Assembly: GCA_018894105.1 (NCBI GenBank)
Contig: CM032124.1
Coordinates: forward strand, 38,722,277 to 38,786,276
DNA: 64,000 nt
Direction: 5' to 3'
Source: Jacaranda mimosifolia
Taxonomy: Eukaryota > Streptophyta > Magnoliopsida > Lamiales > Bignoniaceae
How positions within the stretch are numbered: the stretch's first letter is position 1; every line of letters begins with the position of its first letter. The notes under the pieces are model-generated. The model was not told where the DNA came from. It saw only the letters and a program-made list of their open reading frames with translations, and did no database searches. Positions 59,601 through 64,000 of this stretch are shown here, piece after piece. The position numbers and the translations under genes were made by a program.

Positions 59601-59790
59601 TATTACGACAACCAATTAGCAATAAGTCTCGTAGAAAACCTAGTGTTTCATGCAAGAACCATGCGTGTGGAAGTGCATTATCACTTTTTGTGAGAAAAAG
59701 TATTGCGAGGTGAAATTGAGATGAGGCATGTGAAGACAAAATACCAAGTTTTAGATATTTTTACCAAGAGCCTCAAGATAGTATAATTTG
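56690..59790 (+). pseudogene. Copia pol region (PR-IN-RT-RH)
   Basis: Protease box at about 56710-56750 reads IYCGCSNHMTG where active copies have IDSGCSNHMTG; the catalytic Asp is gone. Integrase segments lie at 57130-57720 ([30 protein letters not shown]). Reverse transcriptase runs 58300-59040 ([34 protein letters not shown]). RNase H is at 59200-59520 ([19 protein letters not shown]). Numerous stops, many at positions expected to be Trp, Gln or Arg. Confidence 0.88.
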
Positions 59791-59862
59791 AAGATTTTAG
59801 AAGGTAACTTGACATGGTAGAAAAGAACCGCATAAGAAAGAGTAGTCGTTGAGGGAGAGTAA

Positions 59863-60192
59863 TGAAAAGCACTGACTACTCATATTCAAGAAACTTCAAG
59901 AGAATATCATTTCTTATATTTTTATTTGATCTCTAGAAAGTTCAATAATTAAAATACCACAATTAGGACATGTGCTTATATTAATTAAATGCTTAATGTC
60001 GGTATACTTGTCGACTTGTTAATCTATATATATAGACTTGTGTTTGTAAAAAAATGTAAGAGAAAAAGTGAGGCAGCAACAAATTGAGTGTTGTGTGCTC
60101 ACGTATATTTGTCCCTTTTGCTTGTTATAATAATATAAATATTTGTGTTTTATATTTTATTTTGTTACTTGGCATCCTTCTTTTTCTCTACA
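59863..60192 (+). repeat. 3' LTR of copia element 3
   Basis: Partner of 55166-55495. Confidence 0.9.
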
Positions 60193-60559
60193 AGACTTAT
60201 GTTTAAGTACAGTATTTATTGCGGAATCCAACAAACCAAGGCCAGCCAAAAGTGCCTTCCACCATTATGCTACCTTCAGGATGTAAACCCGAAACCCTTC
60301 GGGTAAACACGAAATACAGAGTCTAGCATTAAACAAGCATCAAAATGCACGACTAGTAGGAGATTTTCCAAACTCCACAAACATAGAAATACCTTGTGGA
60401 GCTTGATAGACTCCCAAACAGTTGTTATAAGCATTGATGAGAAAGCCTCTTCAACCCATGGAGCATGATAAACTCCCAAACAATTGGCCTGGAACATAAA
60501 TGAATCAAAAGAAAAACATTAAAATTCTTTTAAGAAAAAAGTAGTGAAGATTATAAAAT

Positions 60560-61110
60560 AAAGCATTCATCAACCAACTTCAAACATCTATGCTGACATG
60601 CTTCCTCACAGGCTCGTAATATATGGTGCTGTGAGGTGGAACCATGTTAAAAAATAACATATTAATTACAACCAAAGTTTGGGAATACAAAAAGGAAGAA
60701 AATAAAGAAGCATACACTAATGATAGAAAGATACGTAATTGATACAAAGCGGTTTCACCTGATTGAACTAGAAAATTACAACTTTCCAAGTTCTCTAGTA
60801 TTTCAGTACTCTTGATTCAAACTAGAACTCGGAGTTGAAGGTCTATATCACCAAGTTCCTTTTGTTCATCGAGTATTTCCTTAGCAGAAATGATTGCAGA
60901 ATTGCCACAGCTTTGTAACTCGATTAACTTAACCTTATCACATTATTAATGCTCCATATGTCGTCCATTATGATTAAAATATCTTCTTCCCAATAAACTT
61001 TTGCATAATTGTATGCCTAAATCGTCTTCACTGTTTCCGAACAATTTTTCCTTGTTTTCTAGGTTTATTTGAGCAAGAAGTTCTAAAAGAATTTCTTGCA
61101 CGTTATTTCT
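60560..61110 (-). pseudogene. NLR relic 4 (C-terminus joined to NB-ARC fragment)
   Basis: 60560-60660 is an NLR 3' flank. 60765-60935 is the NLR C-terminus (minus strand: ELQSCGNSAIISAKEILDEQ, DIDLQ). At about 60935 it jumps to NB-ARC sequence (IIMDDIWSI near 60945-60975, LGRRYF, QLCKSL). The LRR and ARC parts are deleted. Its architecture is like relic 1. Confidence 0.85.
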
Positions 61111-61505
61111 AGTTTCAGAGAAGTTTCAGGTGGAAATGAAACAGCAACTATGATCTCTCAGGGACTGGCAAGCTGTGTAGAGTTGTCAAGAAACCTTTGA
61201 CGAAAATCAATTATAATAATTTAACTAATTGTTTTGGCAGGTTTCCCACCGAAGTTACTGCTGAGAGTGCTGACATTATATATATGGAGAAAATCGTACA
61301 TCATAAGTGCGACTTAATAGGAGAAAGAAAAGGAAGCTTTTATTATCACGCTATAAGCTTGAATACAAATCAAAATAAAAAAGAAAAAAAGGAAAAAAAA
61401 TTCAAGTTGTTACTAACCAAAACAATCAGCTAAACTTGAAACATCCTCTATATAGAGGTTCGTGGGAAAAACACCAATAGTACGAATGAGTCACCACAAA
61501 TTCAG
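61111..61505. other. Spacer, 3' flank of NLR6
   Basis: Continues relic 4's former 5' flank (GGTTTCCCACCGAAGTTACTG, compare 15995) and the NLR6 3' flank, which is collinear with 49400-49646 (TCGTACATCATAA, CACTATAAGCTTG blocks). No gene. Confidence 0.6.
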
Positions 61506-64000
61506 TTAATCATCTGACACTTTAACTAGAAAATTATCGCTTGCCAAGTTCTCCATTAACTCCTTCTGACTTGAGCTTGTTTGAACTTGGACTTTCCAGT
61601 CTACATCACCAAGTTCCTCTTGTAATTCCTTAGCAGAAATCACCGCAGAATCGCAACAATCTTCCAACTCAATTGATTTTAGTGTTGGTATTTCTCCAAT
61701 GCCCCAAGGGATCTCCTTCAACTTATCTAATTCTAAAAGAGAAAGGTACTCAAGGCGTGGAAAATGGGTACTGTCTGTGATCCAATCTTCCAGACCTTCA
61801 CAGTAACAAATTTGTAGGAATTTTAGGTTGGGGAATTGCCCGTCAACTGTTTCCCACTTGGATCCTATGAAGGAATTGTCTTTTAGTTTGAGGACCTGAA
61901 GAAGGGGTAATGAACCTATCTTTGTCGTCATGTCTTCCCATGGGAGGCGGCAGCCACATAAACTCAACTTCTTGAGGGAATGCGGGAAGGTAAGGTTCTG
62001 TGACAAATCATTTCTTCGACTTACATATGAAAAGTCGCAAGAAAGGGATTCCAATTTCTGTAGACGGCCAAGATTGTTGAGACAAAAGTATGAGCCAAAT
62101 CCTTCCTCAATTTCGTCATAAAATATTCTCAGTTTCTTGACGTTGGGGATTTTCTTAACTACCTCTTCACTACAGATGAGATCTCCTATGTGCGAGAGTG
62201 TCTGTAGGTTTTCAAGAACACAGTCATCTCCCCCACTCAAAGGATTTGGGAGATACAGTGAATTCCATTCCACATGCCTAAGTTGAGGCATTTTCCAAAT
62301 TTCAACCGATGCAAGAGTATTTCTCACCACACCCTTGACAATTAACGTATGTAGATTCCATAGGATGTGGGCTGAAGAAGGAAACGTGAGGCTGAAGAGT
62401 GCACGATAAGCATTGATCTCAAGGTGTCGTGAGTTAATTAGCTGAAAAATAGCTTCCAGAGAATAATTTCCTTCAACAAGTGCAATCTCTTTATCAACTG
62501 CTCTTAATACCCTCAACAATTTAGAATTGAGTGATGGTAAAACTCCCCAAGAATTGCATATCAAAGAACGAGCAAGTGACGCAGATTGCACAACATCAAA
62601 GATTGGACTGAGATGTTCCTCGTCCAATTTTGTGCTTTGATGAATTGCAATGCGGCGTTGTGGAATGTTAAGATTATGCTCCTTTCTCACATAAAGAAAA
62701 TTCTCTTTCTCAGCTTCTCTTAAGCATAGCTCCCATAGGACATCATGAATCTTGCAAGATTTTATTTTTCCATTAATCCCCAATTTATGAACTAAAATGA
62801 GATTTCTATCAACAAGATCTTTTAAGCATTCTTCTGCAATCTCTTCCAAGATTTTACCATTAACAGGTTTTAGAAATCCTTCAGCAACCCATAGTTTGAT
62901 TAGCTCAGGGGAATGAATCACAGTATCTTCAGGAAAAACTCCCATATAAAGAAAACATGGCTTTAAATGAATTGGTAATTGGTTATAACTCAGGTGCAAT
63001 ATTTTTGAGCAACGTTCGTTGTCCTCTAAATTCACAATTGGACTTAAATTTTCTGCAATAGACTTCCAATATTCTTTTGTTGGTTTGGACTTTGCAAGAA
63101 GCCCTCCAATCACAACAATTGATAGAGGAAGTCCTTTGCAATTTTTCGCAATCTCCTTCCCAATTTCCTTCAATTCATCAAGAGGGCAACTTTTTTCTCC
63201 AAATACAATTTGGCAAAATAGATTCCAACTTTTTTCCTCATCTAGAAAATTCATCTCAAGACCACTAGTGCCACTTATATCCAAAGCCAACTTGGATATC
63301 CTAGTAGTTATCACTATTCTACTTCCATTATTGTTTTTTGGAAAGAAGAGATGTATCTTTTCCCATGTTTCAATGCTCCATATGTCATCTATTATAATCA
63401 GATACCTTCTACTTGATAAGCTTTTGTGTAATATTACTTTTAAATCATTTACACTCATTTTTCTCAAAGTTTCCTTCTCTTCTTTACTTATTTGATAAAC
63501 AAGTTCTAAAAGAATTTGTTGCACACTATATTGTTGAGATATTGCAACCCAAGCACGAGTGTCAAAGTGATGCAAAATAAGTTGATTTTCATAAACATTT
63601 CTAGCAAGTGTTGTCTTACCAAGACCGCCCATGCCAACGATCGGGATGATCTGGCGACTAGCTTGCTGCCCGGTCAGCTTATCCATCAGTTGAATTAGGA
63701 CATCATCAAACCCTACCATGGTGTTCTGACCCGTGGAATGAGATCTTTGTGGAACATCAGGAGATGAATTTTTGCGCAGCTGATCTTGGATTCCCATCTT
63801 CTCTTGAATCTCCGTCACCTCCTTCTTGATACAATCAATATCTTCTATCACCTTTTGTAGAACTTGATAGAAGTCAATGGAACTGATCTGTTCCCCATGA
63901 GTGGTGCTTGTGGACTGAGCAAGAATTTGATCCACTACATGGGATTCAATTGTGTCTTCAGCCGCATAAGCTACATCTGCAATGCGACTCTGCAGGCCAT
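61506..64000 (-). CDS. R1A-like CC-NB-ARC-LRR disease-resistance protein (NLR6), 5' end outside window
   Basis: Open without interruption from the stop side at 61506 to the right edge. The reading frame continues upstream of the internal Met at 63935 (GLQSRIADVAYAAEDTIESH), so the true start lies beyond 64000; about 60 N-terminal residues are missing. P-loop GMGGLGKTT, kinase-2 [36 protein letters not shown], and IHD (CKIHDVLWELC) at the MHD position are all present, followed by LRRs and the C-terminus ASDNFLVKVSDD. Very similar to NLR5, including the C-terminal layout (DVDW, SSSQKELME). Probably functional, subject to the unseen N-terminus. Confidence 0.93.
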   Translation of the reverse strand, partial: GLQSRIADVAYAAEDTIESHVVDQILAQSTSTTHGEQISSIDFYQVLQKVIEDIDCIKKEVTEIQEKMGIQDQLRKNSSPDVPQRSHSTGQNTMVGFDDVLIQLMDKLTGQQASRQIIPIVGMGGLGKTTLARNVYENQLILHHFDTRAWVAISQQYSVQQILLELVYQISKEEKETLRKMSVNDLKVILHKSLSSRRYLIIIDDIWSIETWEKIHLFFPKNNNGSRIVITTRISKLALDISGTSGLEMNFLDEEKSWNLFCQIVFGEKSCPLDELKEIGKEIAKNCKGLPLSIVVIGGLLAKSKPTKEYWKSIAENLSPIVNLEDNERCSKILHLSYNQLPIHLKPCFLYMGVFPEDTVIHSPELIKLWVAEGFLKPVNGKILEEIAEECLKDLVDRNLILVHKLGINGKIKSCKIHDVLWELCLREAEKENFLYVRKEHNLNIPQRRIAIHQSTKLDEEHLSPIFDVVQSASLARSLICNSWGVLPSLNSKLLRVLRAVDKEIALVEGNYSLEAIFQLINSRHLEINAYRALFSLTFPSSAHILWNLHTLIVKGVVRNTLASVEIWKMPQLRHVEWNSLYLPNPLSGGDDCVLENLQTLSHIGDLICSEEVVKKIPNVKKLRIFYDEIEEGFGSYFCLNNLGRLQKLESLSCDFSYVSRRNDLSQNLTFPHSLKKLSLCGCRLPWEDMTTKIGSLPLLQVLKLKDNSFIGSKWETVDGQFPNLKFLQICYCEGLEDWITDSTHFPRLEYLSLLELDKLKEIPWGIGEIPTLKSIELEDCCDSAVISAKELQEELGDVDWKVQVQTSSSQKELMENLASDNFLVKVSDD

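Larger units (their letters stand above)
55166..60192 (+). mobile_element. Ty1-copia LTR retrotransposon, degenerate
   Basis: A 5.03-kb plus-orientation element. LTRs of 330 bp each lie at 55166-55495 and 59863-60192, beginning TGAAAAGCAC and ending CTCTACT/CTCTACA. Flanks AGATT (55161-55165) and AGACT (60193-60197) form a 5-bp target duplication with one mismatch. A purine tract GAGGGAGAGTAA precedes the 3' LTR. A primer-like TGGGATCGGAG follows the 5' LTR. It is inserted within NLR-relic territory. Confidence 0.9.

Noticed and set aside
1..64000. CRISPR arrays, bacterial-type operons, phage or viral genes, rRNA or tRNA genes
   Set aside because: Looked for and not seen. The repeats are transposons, microsatellites and gene duplicates, and the reverse transcriptases belong to plant LTR retrotransposons.

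Overview
This window is nuclear DNA from a dicot plant. The evidence is AT-rich intergenic sequence, GT-AG introns, plant-type CC-NB-ARC-LRR (NLR) resistance genes of the late-blight R1A-like type, and several Ty1-copia and Ty3-gypsy LTR retrotransposons. The NLR N-terminus (MAAYAAL..., Rx_N type, no long Solanaceae domain) suggests an asterid, perhaps Lamiales; that is inference. I see no bacterial genes, CRISPR array, tRNA or rRNA.

The backbone is a tandem array in which NLR genes alternate with copies of an omega-amidase gene (Nit2-like nitrilase superfamily). Every backbone gene lies on the minus strand. In plus coordinates the order is: omega-amidase copy A (1-395, continuing at about 1607-1660); NLR1 (6631-9201, shortened by a premature stop); an NLR relic (9905-10463 plus 15714-16010) split by a gypsy element; omega-amidase B (about 16190-17460); an NLR N-terminal scrap (18055-18185); NLR2 (19466-22163, 2-bp frameshift and altered P-loop); an NLR relic (22880-23262) fused directly to omega-amidase C (23263-24132); a copia element (24358-29635); truncated NLR3 (29645-31007); omega-amidase D (31660-34009), the only intact copy, for which ten exons giving 283 residues can be read; NLR4 (37053-39067, LRR deleted, acidic repeat tail); a copia element (39244-45408); two 3' exons of a ribosomal protein uS3/RPS3 gene (46585-47081); omega-amidase E (about 47400-47720); NLR5 (49647-52298, intact); NLR relics (53340-54040 and 60560-61110) flanking a copia element (55166-60192); and NLR6 (61506-64000, open to the window edge).

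Transposons account for much of the remaining length. I could delimit a 5.25-kb gypsy element with a perfect CGAAC target duplication, a 6.2-kb copia element with ATGTT, a 5.0-kb copia element with AGATT/AGACT, a 2.9-kb probable solo LTR with ATTTT, a tRNA-type SINE with an 18-bp target duplication, a 1.2-kb non-autonomous TIR element, and a copia element without a matching target duplication whose right edge carries a second primer-binding-site remnant. Paralogous empty sites elsewhere in the array support the SINE and the TIR element.

Functionally, the window offers two NLRs that look able to encode normal receptors (NLR5, and NLR6 as far as seen), one nearly full-length NLR lacking its last ~40 residues (NLR1), and one metabolic enzyme gene (omega-amidase D) carried along in the same tandem array. 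I found no convincing undescribed molecular system. The most unusual feature is the co-duplication of omega-amidase and NLR genes, with four of five enzyme copies decayed.
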